A DNA stretch of 64,000 bases from Piscinibacter sp. (GTDB lineage Bacteria; Pseudomonadota; Gammaproteobacteria; Burkholderiales; Burkholderiaceae_C), in the NCBI GenBank assembly GCA_017983795.1, contig JAGOAS010000004.1, positions 62,001 through 126,000 on the forward strand, written 5' to 3'. A program made the translations under genes and the position numbers. Below are positions 37,102 through 45,246 of the stretch, piece by piece; positions within the stretch are counted from its first letter, which is position 1, and the number at the start of each line of letters is the position of its first letter. Under the pieces are notes generated by a model. The model made no database searches and was not told the origin of the DNA. It saw only the letters and a list, made by a program, of their open reading frames with translations.

Positions 37102-38058
37102 ATGAACCCCGCCCTCTCGGTTGTCTTCTTCACCACGCTGGCCGGCGCCGGCCAGGGCCTGCTGCTCGCGCTGGTCGCCGCCGAATGGTCGGCACGGCAC
37201 GGCTGGATAGCAGCGCCGCTCGCGCCCGGCTTCGCGGCGGCGGGCGCGCTGCTCGCGGCTGCGCTCGCCATCGCCGGCCTGGTCGCCAGCTTCTTCCACC
37301 TCGGCCACCCGGAGCGCGCCTGGCGCGCCGCGACGCAGTGGCGCAGCTCGTGGCTGTCGCGCGAGGTCATCGTGCTGCCCGGCTTCATCGCGCTGGTGCT
37401 CACCTACGCGGCCGCCGAAGCCGCCGGCCGCATCGAGCTGGCGCTGGCGCTGGGCGCGCTCGCCGCGCTGGCCGCGCTCGTGCTGTTCCTGTGCACCGGC
37501 ATGATCTACGCGTGCATCCGCTTCCTGCGCGAGTGGGCGACGCCACTGACGCCGCTGAACTTCCTGCTGCTCGGCTGCGCCAACGGGCTGACGCTGGCCA
37601 GCGCGCTGGCGGCGGCCGCGGCGCCGGCGCTGCTGCCCTTCTTCGCCATCGGCGCGATCGCCATCACGCTCGCCGGCCTCGCCGGGCGGCTCGCCGCCTG
37701 GCAGCGCAACGCGGGGTTGAAGCCGAAGTCGACGCTGCAGACGGCGATCGGCATCAAGCACCCGCGCATCGAGCAGCGTGCGCAGGGCTTCATGGGCGGC
37801 TCGTTCAATACGCGCGAGTTCTTCCACGGCCGCAGCGCGGCCACGCTGCGCGCCCTGCGCGTGGCGGCCGGCGCCGGCGCCTTCGCGCTGCCGCTGGTGC
37901 TGCTCGCGCTCGGCCTGGCCGGCATCGTGCCGGGCGCCGCGCTGCTGGCGCTGGCGGCCGCCGCGGCACTGCAGTACCTCGGCCTGCTGGCCGAGCGCTG
38001 GCTCTTCTTCGCCGAGGCGCAGCACCCGCAGAATCTCTACTACCAGCGCATGGCCTGA
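37102..38058 (+). CDS. soeC: DmsC/NrfD-type membrane anchor subunit (SoeC-like)
   Basis: The 318-residue integral membrane protein has eight or nine hydrophobic segments and the DmsC-type opening MNPALSVVFFTTLAGAGQGL with FFHLGHPERAWRAATQWRSSWLSREV. It anchors the sulfite dehydrogenase to the cytoplasmic membrane and hands electrons to quinone. The hydrophilic stretch KPKSTLQTAIGIKHPRIEQ lies between helices, as in related DmsC proteins. It follows soeB closely and is followed by two DUF202 genes on the same strand. Confidence 0.88.
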   Translation: MNPALSVVFFTTLAGAGQGLLLALVAAEWSARHGWIAAPLAPGFAAAGALLAAALAIAGLVASFFHLGHPERAWRAATQWRSSWLSREVIVLPGFIALVLTYAAAEAAGRIELALALGALAALAALVLFLCTGMIYACIRFLREWATPLTPLNFLLLGCANGLTLASALAAAAAPALLPFFAIGAIAITLAGLAGRLAAWQRNAGLKPKSTLQTAIGIKHPRIEQRAQGFMGGSFNTREFFHGRSAATLRALRVAAGAGAFALPLVLLALGLAGIVPGAALLALAAAAALQYLGLLAERWLFFAEAQHPQNLYYQRMA

Positions 38059-38087
38059 GCCTGCTTGCCCGACTGCCGAGACTTCCC

Positions 38088-38444
38088 GTGCGAGAACCTT
38101 CCTGGCGCCGCCAAGGCGAAGAACCCGACTACCGCTTCTCGCTGGCCAACGAGCGCACGCTGCTGGCCTGGATCCGCACCGCGCTCGCCCTGCTCGCCGG
38201 CGGCGTGCTGCTCGAGCAGTTCGCGACGCATCTCGGCCCGCACGGCGTGCTGGTCGGCCTGGCGATCGGCCTGGCCACGCTGGCCGCCGTGCTCAGCGTG
38301 ACCGCCTACCTGCGCTGGCGCGCCAACGAGATCGCGATGCGCCATCGGCGCGCGCTGCCCGCCACCATCGCCATCCCGCTGCTCGCGCTCGCCTCGACGC
38401 TGGTCTGCGCGGTGATCGCGCTGTTGCTGCTGCTGCAGAAGTGA
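38088..38444 (+). CDS. DUF202 (YidH-like) membrane protein
   Basis: The 118-residue protein (from GTG at 38088) has an N-terminal cytoplasmic segment with the DUF202 motif FSLANERTLLAWIRTALALLAGG, followed by three hydrophobic helices. DUF202 proteins are small inner-membrane proteins of unknown function. It is located between soeC and a TauE-type exporter gene and overlaps the next DUF202 gene by 4 bases (GTGA). A helper role in sulfite oxidation or anion export is inference from position. Confidence 0.78.
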   Translation: MREPSWRRQGEEPDYRFSLANERTLLAWIRTALALLAGGVLLEQFATHLGPHGVLVGLAIGLATLAAVLSVTAYLRWRANEIAMRHRRALPATIAIPLLALASTLVCAVIALLLLLQK

Positions 38445-38764
38445 TTCCCGCGCCGCGCGACCCGGGGCTGCAGGCCGAGCGCACCGCGCTGGCCTGGAAG
38501 CGCACCGCGCTCGCCATCCTCGTCAATGCGCTGCTGGCGCTGCGCACCGCGTGGGTGAGCGGCCAGGCGCTCGCCTCGGTGCTCGCCGCCGCGCTGTTCT
38601 TCGCGGCGGCGGCCGCCGCGGCCTGCGGTTGGTGGCGCCGGCGCGTGCTGCTCGGCGCGTCGCCAGCCATCGCGCCGCCGGCGCTGGCGATGCTGGCGGC
38701 CTGCGTCGTCGTCTGGCTGGCGAGCGCCGCGGCGCTCGCGGCTATCGCAGCGGGGCCGCGGTGA
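38441..38764 (+). CDS. Second DUF202-type membrane protein
   Basis: The 107-residue protein starts with GTG inside the stop codon of the preceding DUF202 gene. It has the same plan: RDPGLQAERTALAWKRTALAILVNALLAL followed by hydrophobic helices, so it is a diverged DUF202 paralogue. The pair could form a heteromeric membrane complex. Its stop codon in turn overlaps the GTG of the TauE-type gene, so soeC-DUF202-DUF202-tauE looks like one expression unit. Confidence 0.75.
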   Translation: MIPAPRDPGLQAERTALAWKRTALAILVNALLALRTAWVSGQALASVLAAALFFAAAAAAACGWWRRRVLLGASPAIAPPALAMLAACVVVWLASAAALAAIAAGPR

Positions 38765-39549
38765 ACGAACTGGCCGCGCCGCTGCCGGCCCTGCAGATGG
38801 CCTTCGCCGTCGCGGTCGTCGTCGCGGCCGGCATCGTGCGCGGCTTCGCCGGCTTCGGCTTCTCGGCGATCTCGGTCGCCGGGCTCGCGCTCGTGGTCTC
38901 GCCGGCCGCGGTGGTGCCGGCGATCTTCGTGCTGGAAGTGCTCGCCAGCCTGCGCCTGATCGGCAGCACCTGGCGCGAGGTCGACGCGCCCTGGCTCGGC
39001 TGGCTGGTATTCGGCAACGTGCTGGCGATTCCGCTCGGCCTCGCGCTGCTCGCGTGGTTGCCGGAAACCCCGCTGCGCCTGCTGATCGGCGCGCTGCTGC
39101 TGCTCGCCGCGCTGCTGCTGCGCAGCGGCTTCGCCGCCGGCCTCGCGCCGACGCGCGCGGCGCGGCTCGCGACCGGGCTCGCCTCGGGCTTCGTCAACGG
39201 CGTGGCGGCGATCGGCGGCATCGCGGTGGCCGTGCTGCTCAGCGCCACCGCGCTCACGCCGGCCGCGATGCGCGCCACGATGATCGCGCTGTTCCTCTTC
39301 ACCGACCTTTACGCGCTCGCCTGCGCGGGCCTGCTGGCCTGGGCCGCCGACGCGCCCAACGCGCTGCTGGGCGCCGACACGCTGCGCTGGGCGCTGTGGC
39401 TGCTGCCGGCCATGCTGGTGGGCGTCGCGATCGGCCAACGCGGCTTCGCCGGCGTCTCGCCGGCGGCGTTCCGCCGCCGCGTGCTGGAACTGCTGGTCGT
39501 CGTGTCGGCGCTGACCGTGCTGCGTGCGGCGCTGGCGCTGGCGGGCTGA
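38761..39549 (+). CDS. tauE: TauE/SafE-family sulfite/sulfate exporter-like permease
   Basis: The 262-residue membrane protein has about eight hydrophobic segments in two repeats and the TauE/SafE features GIVRGFAGFGFSAISVAGLALVVSPAAVVPAIFVLEV and GLASGFVNGVAAIGGIAVAVLL. Family members export sulfite, sulfate or organosulfur anions. With soeABC upstream and xsc in the cluster, export of sulfite or sulfate during growth on sulfonates is a coherent role. The GTG start at 38761 is coupled to the DUF202 gene. Confidence 0.82.
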   Translation: MNELAAPLPALQMAFAVAVVVAAGIVRGFAGFGFSAISVAGLALVVSPAAVVPAIFVLEVLASLRLIGSTWREVDAPWLGWLVFGNVLAIPLGLALLAWLPETPLRLLIGALLLLAALLLRSGFAAGLAPTRAARLATGLASGFVNGVAAIGGIAVAVLLSATALTPAAMRATMIALFLFTDLYALACAGLLAWAADAPNALLGADTLRWALWLLPAMLVGVAIGQRGFAGVSPAAFRRRVLELLVVVSALTVLRAALALAG

Positions 39550-39684
39550 GCGTCGGGCCGTGACGAATTCGCCGGAAGCTGCGCGGCCGTCCCGCAAGCG
39601 GCGTGCGCAGGGGCGTGTGTGGCGGATGATCCTGCACCCGCAGCACCGCCCGGGTGCGATCGGACACCGGCGTCGACACTCTCC

Positions 39685-40383
39685 ATGCAACTGATCAAAT
39701 TCCTGCTCGCGGCCGCGCTCGCGACCTTCACCCTGACCTGTGGCGCGGCCGACGCGCAGCCGGCCACCCTCACTGCGGGGCACACGGTGCTGACGCTGCC
39801 GGCGGGGATGCGGACGTACTCCGCGCCGTTGACGCGCCGATTCACGGGCGGTGACCCGGTGCGCATCGATCGCCAGCTCGTGCTGCTGTCGCAGGGAGCG
39901 CGCCCGCCCGTTGCGGCGATGCTGATCGAGTCGACCCGCGAGGCGGGGCGCTACATCTGGACCGAGAGTTGCAAGCAGCTGCACAACGACGCGCACACGT
40001 TCGTGTACAGCCCGTTCCAGGCCATGGGCAACGAGTGCGCCTTCGCCATCGGACCGACCGACCTCGGCGCGGTGATCGCCGAGTCCTTTCCCGAGCTCGA
40101 GTTGGCGCTGCGGGCTGGCGGTCAGCCGGTGCTGGAGGGCGTCGGCTATGTCATCAAGAGCACCTACGCATCCTCGAGCGGCTCGATGCTGAGCGCCATG
40201 GTCTTCGTGCGCGAGCCCCTCGCGCGGCTGTCCACGGCGCCCGAGACCATGCCCGACGACACCGGCGTGCCCACGCCGGTCGTTGCCTGGGCGCGTGCGT
40301 TCCACGACCAGGTTCGTGGCGCCATGCGCTCCTTCTCCGGCGCCTGGCAGCTGCCGCCGCTGGATGGCAGGAACGAGGACTGA
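39685..40383 (+). CDS. Exported protein of unknown function
   Basis: The 232-residue protein begins with a signal peptide (MQLIKFLLAAALATFTLTCG, probable cleavage after ADAQ) and has no membrane segment afterwards. The mature part has two cysteines (TESCKQLH and GNECAFAIG), which could form a disulfide. I do not recognise a family. An upstream in-frame start at 39619 is possible, but the signal peptide fits the ATG at 39685. It is read in the same direction as tauE after 135 bases and before an unrelated aldehyde dehydrogenase gene. Confidence 0.7.
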   Translation: MQLIKFLLAAALATFTLTCGAADAQPATLTAGHTVLTLPAGMRTYSAPLTRRFTGGDPVRIDRQLVLLSQGARPPVAAMLIESTREAGRYIWTESCKQLHNDAHTFVYSPFQAMGNECAFAIGPTDLGAVIAESFPELELALRAGGQPVLEGVGYVIKSTYASSSGSMLSAMVFVREPLARLSTAPETMPDDTGVPTPVVAWARAFHDQVRGAMRSFSGAWQLPPLDGRNED

Positions 40384-40505
40384 CGCGCCTCCCCCTCGCG
40401 TGACCGGATCCTAGAGAGCACAGTCGACTCCATCCCGCCCCGAACCGTCGCCAGCGCGGCGCCGCTGAGGCAAGATGGCGGCCCGCCATCTCCCGGGTCG
40501 ACGCC

Positions 40506-41948
40506 ATGTGCAACCCTCGCGACCGCGAAACCTCGCCGGCCGTCATCGACGCGCTGTTCGCCGGCCAGGCCGCGCGTGCGCTCGCCCTGCGCAAGAGCAG
40601 CGCCGCCGAGCGCAGCGCCCGGCTGGCACGCCTGCTCGATGCGCTGATGGCGCGCCGCGAGGCGTTCGCCGCGGCCTTCGCCAAGGATCTGGGCAAGCCG
40701 GCGGTGGAGGTCGATCTCACCGAGCTGCTGCCGGTGATCGACGACATCCGCCATGCGCAGAAGCACCTGAAGCGCTGGATGCGCCCGCAGCGCGTCGCGC
40801 CCACGCTCGTCACGCTGGGCACCAAGGCGCGCATCGTCTACCAGCCGCGCGGGCGCTGCCTGATCATCGGGCCCTGGAACTACCCGGTGTCCACGCTGGT
40901 GGGGCCGCTGGTGTCGGCGCTGGCGGCCGGCAATACGGCCATCCTCAAGCCCTCGGAGTTCACGCCCAATGTCAACGCGGTGATCGGCGAGATCGTCGCC
41001 GAGGTGTTCGAGCCTGCCGAGGTGGCGATGGTCGAGGGCGCGATCGAGACCTCCACGCACCTGCTCGCGCTGCCCTTCGAGCATGTGTTCTTCACCGGCT
41101 CGCCGGCGGTGGGCAAGGTGGTGATGGCGGCGGCGGCCAAGCACCTCGCCTCGGTCACGCTCGAGCTGGGTGGCAAGTCGCCGGTGGTGGTGGATGCCAG
41201 CGCCGATCTGCGCCACGCCGCCGAGCACGTGATGTGGGGCAAGCTCGTCAACGCCGGCCAGACCTGCGTCGCGCCCGACCACCTCTACGTGCACCGCTCG
41301 GTGATGGATCGCTTCGTGGCGCTGTGCCGCGAGGTGCTGGCTGAGCGCTTCGGCGCCGATGCCGCCGCGGTGGCATCGAGCGAGAGCCTCGGCCGCATGG
41401 TTCATTCGCGCCACGCGCAGCGCGTAGTCGCGCTGGTCGACGACGCCGTGGCGCAGGGCGCGCGCGTGCTCGCCGGCGGCGCGCACGATGCGCAGCGGCG
41501 CTACGTCGCGCCCACGCTGCTGGCCGAGGTGCCCGATGCCGCGCGCATCGCGCAGGAGGAGATCTTCGGCCCGGTGCTGCCGATCGCGCCCTTCGATTCG
41601 CTGGCCGAGGTGATCGCGCGCATCAACGCCGCGCCCAAGCCGCTCGCGCTCTACCTGTGGAGCCGCGACGCCGGCGCGGTGGAGCAGCTGCGCAGCGAAA
41701 CGAGCTCGGGCAGCTTCTGCGTCAACCTGTGCCTGCAGCAGTACGCACACCAGAACCTGCCCTTCGGCGGCGTCAACAACTCCGGCATCGGCAACGCGCA
41801 CGGCTTCTTCGGCTTCAAGGCCTTCTCGCACGAGCGCGCCGTGCTGGCGGGCGGGCCGTTTTCGGCGTTGAAGCTGCTGTTCCCGCCCTATACGCCGGGC
41901 AAGGTCAAGCTCAGCCAGCGGATGGTGGAGGCGATCCGGCGGCTGTGA
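40506..41948 (+). CDS. Class 3-type (coniferyl-like) aldehyde dehydrogenase
   Basis: The 480-residue enzyme has the short N-terminus and C-terminal LLFPPYTPGKVKLSQRMVEAIRRL extension of class 3 / coniferyl aldehyde dehydrogenases. The catalytic residues are visible as E220 in TLELGGKSP and C254 in AGQTCVAPDH, and the cofactor motif is FFTGSPAVGK. It oxidises medium-chain or aromatic aldehydes with NAD(P). There is no close operon partner: an exported-protein gene precedes it after 122 bases and a convergent small gene follows. The substrate cannot be told. Confidence 0.87.
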   Translation: MCNPRDRETSPAVIDALFAGQAARALALRKSSAAERSARLARLLDALMARREAFAAAFAKDLGKPAVEVDLTELLPVIDDIRHAQKHLKRWMRPQRVAPTLVTLGTKARIVYQPRGRCLIIGPWNYPVSTLVGPLVSALAAGNTAILKPSEFTPNVNAVIGEIVAEVFEPAEVAMVEGAIETSTHLLALPFEHVFFTGSPAVGKVVMAAAAKHLASVTLELGGKSPVVVDASADLRHAAEHVMWGKLVNAGQTCVAPDHLYVHRSVMDRFVALCREVLAERFGADAAAVASSESLGRMVHSRHAQRVVALVDDAVAQGARVLAGGAHDAQRRYVAPTLLAEVPDAARIAQEEIFGPVLPIAPFDSLAEVIARINAAPKPLALYLWSRDAGAVEQLRSETSSGSFCVNLCLQQYAHQNLPFGGVNNSGIGNAHGFFGFKAFSHERAVLAGGPFSALKLLFPPYTPGKVKLSQRMVEAIRRL

Positions 41949-41975
41949 AGGGCGCGGGGGGCGCGCCCTCGCCCG

Positions 41976-42023
41976 CTCAGGCCAGAGCGAAGGCCCTGCG
42001 AAGTTGGCCAGCGTCGGCCTGAG
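41976..42023. repeat. Inverted repeat after the aldehyde dehydrogenase gene
   Basis: CTCAGGCC (41976-41983) and GGCCTGAG (42016-42023) are 8-base inverted repeats with a 32-base spacer, between two convergent genes. A second, adjacent hairpin follows at 42025-42074. Together they could act as a bidirectional transcription stop, but neither has a clear T-tract. Confidence 0.35.
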
Positions 42024-42024
42024 T

Positions 42025-42074
42025 TGAGCCGCCTACGCTGCGCAATTGCATAGGCGCTTCGCTTCGGCGGCTCA
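42025..42074. repeat. Inverted repeat overlapping the end of the small exported-protein gene
   Basis: TGAGCCGCC (42025-42033) and GGCGGCTCA (42066-42074) are perfect 9-base arms with a 32-base spacer. The right arm includes the stop codon of the minus-strand gene. It could serve as a terminator for the gene, although no T-tract is present. Confidence 0.35.
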
Positions 42075-42470
42075 GGCCATCGTGTCGAGCGCTGCGATCT
42101 GCTGCGGCTCGTAGTCGACACGGCCGGCGCGGATTGCCCAGTCGAGCACGTCCTGGCGGTGGCTCATCGCCAGCGCCTGTTCGACGCCTTCGCGGCCCTG
42201 CGCATCGATCGAGCGCTGCTTGCGTTCGATCGTGGCCACCGCGTCGCGCAGCGAGGCGGCCTGCGCAGCATCGAGGCGATGCCGGTGCAGCTCGGCTGCG
42301 ATCCATTGCCGCTGCTGCGCGGCGCGGGCTTCCACGACGTGGTCGTGCAGCCGCGGGGCGGCGGCGTGGTGCGGCCTGGCAACAGGGTGCGGCGCGGTGG
42401 CCGCCTGGGCGCTGCCCAGGGCCGCGAGGCCGAGCACCAGGGTGGAGAGAGCGAGAACGGTCTTCTTCAT
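42072..42470 (-). CDS. Small exported protein, histidine-rich N-terminal region
   Basis: The 132-residue protein has a clear signal peptide (MKKTVLALSTLVLGLAALGS, cleaved after AQA). The mature protein is small, alpha-helical by composition and histidine-rich near its start (APHPVARPHHAAAPRLHDHVV). The size and helical character recall periplasmic CpxP/Spy-like stress proteins, but the LTxxQ motifs of that family are not visible, so no function is assigned. It lies 35 bases downstream of the HtrA-type protease gene on the same strand and may be co-transcribed, which would suit an envelope-stress role. Confidence 0.7.
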   Translation of the reverse strand: MKKTVLALSTLVLGLAALGSAQAATAPHPVARPHHAAAPRLHDHVVEARAAQQRQWIAAELHRHRLDAAQAASLRDAVATIERKQRSIDAQGREGVEQALAMSHRQDVLDWAIRAGRVDYEPQQIAALDTMA

Positions 42471-42505
42471 GATGTGTTCCTTTCACACGTTCGCGGGAGA
42501 GGCGG

Positions 42506-44005
42506 TCAACCCAGGCTGACCGGCACGAAGATCTGCTGGCCGTCGCGCACCACCAGCAGCGCCACCGACTTGGGCTTGGCGCGCAGCGCCTCGCGCACCT
42601 GCTCGATGCCGCGCACCGGCTTGCCGTTGAGCGCCAGCAGCACGTCGCCCGGCTGCACGCCGGCCAGCTGCGCCGGGCCCGACACCTGCTCGATGAGCAG
42701 GCCGTGGTCCAGCCCCGCGCTCTTCAGCTCGTCGCGCTGCAGCGGCCGCACCGCCAGGCCGAGCGAGCCGCCTTCGCCTTCGGCCGCGGCCTGCTTGCCT
42801 TCGGGCTCGGCGCGGCCGAGCGTCACCGCGACTTCGCTGCGCGACTTGTCGCGCCACAGCGCGAGGTTCAGGCGCTCGCCCGGCTTGGCCAGGCCGACGC
42901 GGTTGGAGACGTCGCCCGCCACCTGCACCGGCTCGCCGTTCACCGCGGTGATCACGTCGCCCGCTTTCAGACCGGCCTTGGCGGCGGCGCTGCCCGGCGC
43001 CACGCTGGCGACCAGCGCGCCATCGGGGGCCGGCAGGCCGAACGACGAAGCCAGCGGCGCCGACAGATCCTGCACCGTCACGCCCAGGCGCGCATGCTCG
43101 ACCTTGCCGTGCGCGACGATCTGCTCCTTCACGTGCAGCGCCACATCGAGCGGGATGGCGAAGGCCAGGCCCTGGAAGCCGCCGCTTTGCGAGTAGATCT
43201 GCGCGTTGATGCCGACCACGCGGCCGGCCGCGTCGAACAGCGGGCCGCCCGAGTTGCCGGGGTTCACCGCGGCGTCGGTCTGGATGAAGGGCACGTAGCT
43301 GTCGCCCGGCAGCGAGCGGCCCTTGGCGCTGACGATGCCCTGCGTGGCGGTCTGCTCGAATCCGTAGGGCGCGCCGATGGCCAGCACCCAGTCGCCCACC
43401 TGCACGGCGCGCGGATCGCCCAGCGTGACGGTGGGCAGGCCCTTGGCATCGACCTTGAGCACGGCGATGTCGGTGGCCGTGTCGCTGCCCAGCACGCGGG
43501 CGGCGAATTCGCGCCGGTCGGAGAGCTTCACCGTCACCTGCTTGGCGTCGCGCACCACGTGCGCGTTGGTGAGCACCAGGCCGTCGGCACTGACGATGAA
43601 GCCCGAGCCCTGGCCGCGGAAGGGCTGCGCGCCGCGTGGCTGCATGCGCAGGCCGGGGATGCCGCGGAAGAAGCGGAAGAAGGGGTCGGCATCGGCCGCC
43701 GGGCCTTCGTCGTCGTCCGAGGAATCCGAGGCATTGCGCAGCCCGGCGACGGTGACGCCCACCACCGCCGGCCCTTGCGACTGCACGATGGCGCGGTAGT
43801 TGGGCATCTGGCCGGCGCTCAGCGGCGCGACGCTGACCGGCGCGGCCGCCGAGGGCGCCGCGGTGGCCACGTGCGTGGCCGGGGCGGAGGCGGATTCGCC
43901 GCGTTGCAGCCAGGAAGGCAGCGTCCAGGCATCGGCGGCCGAGGTGGCGAGCGAGAGCACCAGCAGTGCCGAGGCGGCGGCGGTGGCAGTGAGCTTGCGG
44001 GACAT
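42506..44005 (-). CDS. DegP/HtrA-family periplasmic serine protease
   Basis: The 499-residue precursor has a signal peptide (to about residue 26), a trypsin-like domain with the catalytic triad H149 (NAHVV), D179 (TATDIAVLKV) and S252 (GNSGGPL), then two PDZ domains (about 300-385 and 405-495, with ITAVNGEPV and LLALNGKPV). It degrades or refolds damaged envelope proteins. I chose the ATG at 44005, preceded by AAAGGAG, over an in-frame ATG 15 bases upstream. A Ser/Asp-rich linker DSSDDDEGP lies before the protease domain, as in MucD-type proteins. It is divergent from a lipoprotein gene. Confidence 0.92.
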   Translation of the reverse strand: MSRKLTATAAASALLVLSLATSAADAWTLPSWLQRGESASAPATHVATAAPSAAAPVSVAPLSAGQMPNYRAIVQSQGPAVVGVTVAGLRNASDSSDDDEGPAADADPFFRFFRGIPGLRMQPRGAQPFRGQGSGFIVSADGLVLTNAHVVRDAKQVTVKLSDRREFAARVLGSDTATDIAVLKVDAKGLPTVTLGDPRAVQVGDWVLAIGAPYGFEQTATQGIVSAKGRSLPGDSYVPFIQTDAAVNPGNSGGPLFDAAGRVVGINAQIYSQSGGFQGLAFAIPLDVALHVKEQIVAHGKVEHARLGVTVQDLSAPLASSFGLPAPDGALVASVAPGSAAAKAGLKAGDVITAVNGEPVQVAGDVSNRVGLAKPGERLNLALWRDKSRSEVAVTLGRAEPEGKQAAAEGEGGSLGLAVRPLQRDELKSAGLDHGLLIEQVSGPAQLAGVQPGDVLLALNGKPVRGIEQVREALRAKPKSVALLVVRDGQQIFVPVSLG

Positions 44006-44178
44006 GGAGGCTCCTTTCATCGAGGCGCAGCCCGGAGGCGGGCAGCGGATAAGGGCACTCTAGGCAGGGGGGGTGAAGAGGGCGTGAGGGCAGGATTAGG
44101 CGGGCGTGAAGACCCCGAGCTCCCGGACTTGTACGATTCGAACTTGCCGCATGCACTCGAGATTCGAGCGATCCAACG

Positions 44179-45243
44179 ATGAGCCTTGCAATGAACCCGA
44201 TTCCGACGACTGCCGCCGCGCACGCTGCCGCACTGAGTCTCGTGCTGAGCCTCGCCGCCTGCGGTGGAGGCGGAGGCGACGCGGGCAGCGGAGGCGGCGG
44301 GCTGCCGGGCGGCCTCAGCCTGCAGGCACGAACCGCGGCGGCGACGGCGACGGCGCAAAGCGCTGCCAACGCCTGCGCGCCCATCCAGCCCTTCTACTGG
44401 GAAGTGGGCGACCAGGGCGCTCGCCTGGCGTCGGGCTCGGTGCCGTCCAACAACGGCAATCCGGTCTATACCGGCGCCACGCTGATGAGCATCGCCTCGG
44501 CGTCCAAGTGGCTGTACGGCGCCTATGTGGTCCAGCAGCGGCAGGGGCAGCTCACCGACAGCGACATCAAGTTCCTGACCTTCCGCAGCGGCTACACCAA
44601 CTTCACGCGCTGCCTGCCGGGCCAGACGGTGGACGGCTGCGTCGCCTACCTGAACAACGGCGTGTATTCGACGGCGACCGACGGACTGTTCTCCTACGGT
44701 GGCGGCCACATGGAAAAGCATGCCAGCCTCAACGGCCTGGGCGCGCTGAACAATGCCTCGCTGGCGGCCGAGATCCGCGCGCAACTCGGCAGCGACATCA
44801 CGCTGGCCTACAGCCAGCCGCAGCTCGCCGGCGGCGTGGTCAGCAGCGCCGACGCCTACGCGGTGTTCCTGCGCAAGCTGCTGGCCGGCTCGCTGCAGAT
44901 GAAGGCGGCGCTCGGCAGCCACGCGGTCTGCACCAACCCGGCCACCTGCGCGCAGGCGCGCAACGCGCCGGTGCCGGCCACGGTGAGCTACCACTATTCG
45001 ATCGGCCACTGGGTGGAAGACGATCCCGATCCGGCCAAGGGCGACGGCGCCTTCAGCAGCGCCGGGGCCTTCGGCTTCTACCCCTGGATCGACAAGAGCA
45101 AGACCTGGTACGGCATCGTCGCAAGGATGGACAACAACGGCACGACGGACCCCGGCGACCCCGACTCCGCCGGGCACGGCTTTGCTTCCCTGCAGTGCGG
45201 GCGCCTGATCCGCGCGGCGTGGATGGACGGCGTGGCGCGGTAG
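44179..45243 (+). CDS. Serine-hydrolase (beta-lactamase-like) lipoprotein
   Basis: The 354-residue precursor carries a lipoprotein signal ending in LAACGGGGG. The mature protein contains an SxxK motif, SASK, in LMSIASASKWLYGAYVV, the arrangement of class C beta-lactamase-like and penicillin-binding-type serine hydrolases. A late GAFSSAGAFGFYPWIDKSKTWYGIVARM resembles the closing strand of this fold, though the usual HTG/KTG box is changed to SSAG. It would be a membrane-anchored periplasmic or surface hydrolase; the substrate is unknown. It is convergent with the QseC-like kinase gene. Confidence 0.7.
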   Translation: MSLAMNPIPTTAAAHAAALSLVLSLAACGGGGGDAGSGGGGLPGGLSLQARTAAATATAQSAANACAPIQPFYWEVGDQGARLASGSVPSNNGNPVYTGATLMSIASASKWLYGAYVVQQRQGQLTDSDIKFLTFRSGYTNFTRCLPGQTVDGCVAYLNNGVYSTATDGLFSYGGGHMEKHASLNGLGALNNASLAAEIRAQLGSDITLAYSQPQLAGGVVSSADAYAVFLRKLLAGSLQMKAALGSHAVCTNPATCAQARNAPVPATVSYHYSIGHWVEDDPDPAKGDGAFSSAGAFGFYPWIDKSKTWYGIVARMDNNGTTDPGDPDSAGHGFASLQCGRLIRAAWMDGVAR

Positions 45244-45246
45244 CGC

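Noticed and set aside
38293-40305. 670-codon minus-strand open frame
   Set aside because: It is antisense to the DUF202, TauE and exported-protein genes, and its translation is Arg/Gln/Gly-rich low complexity.
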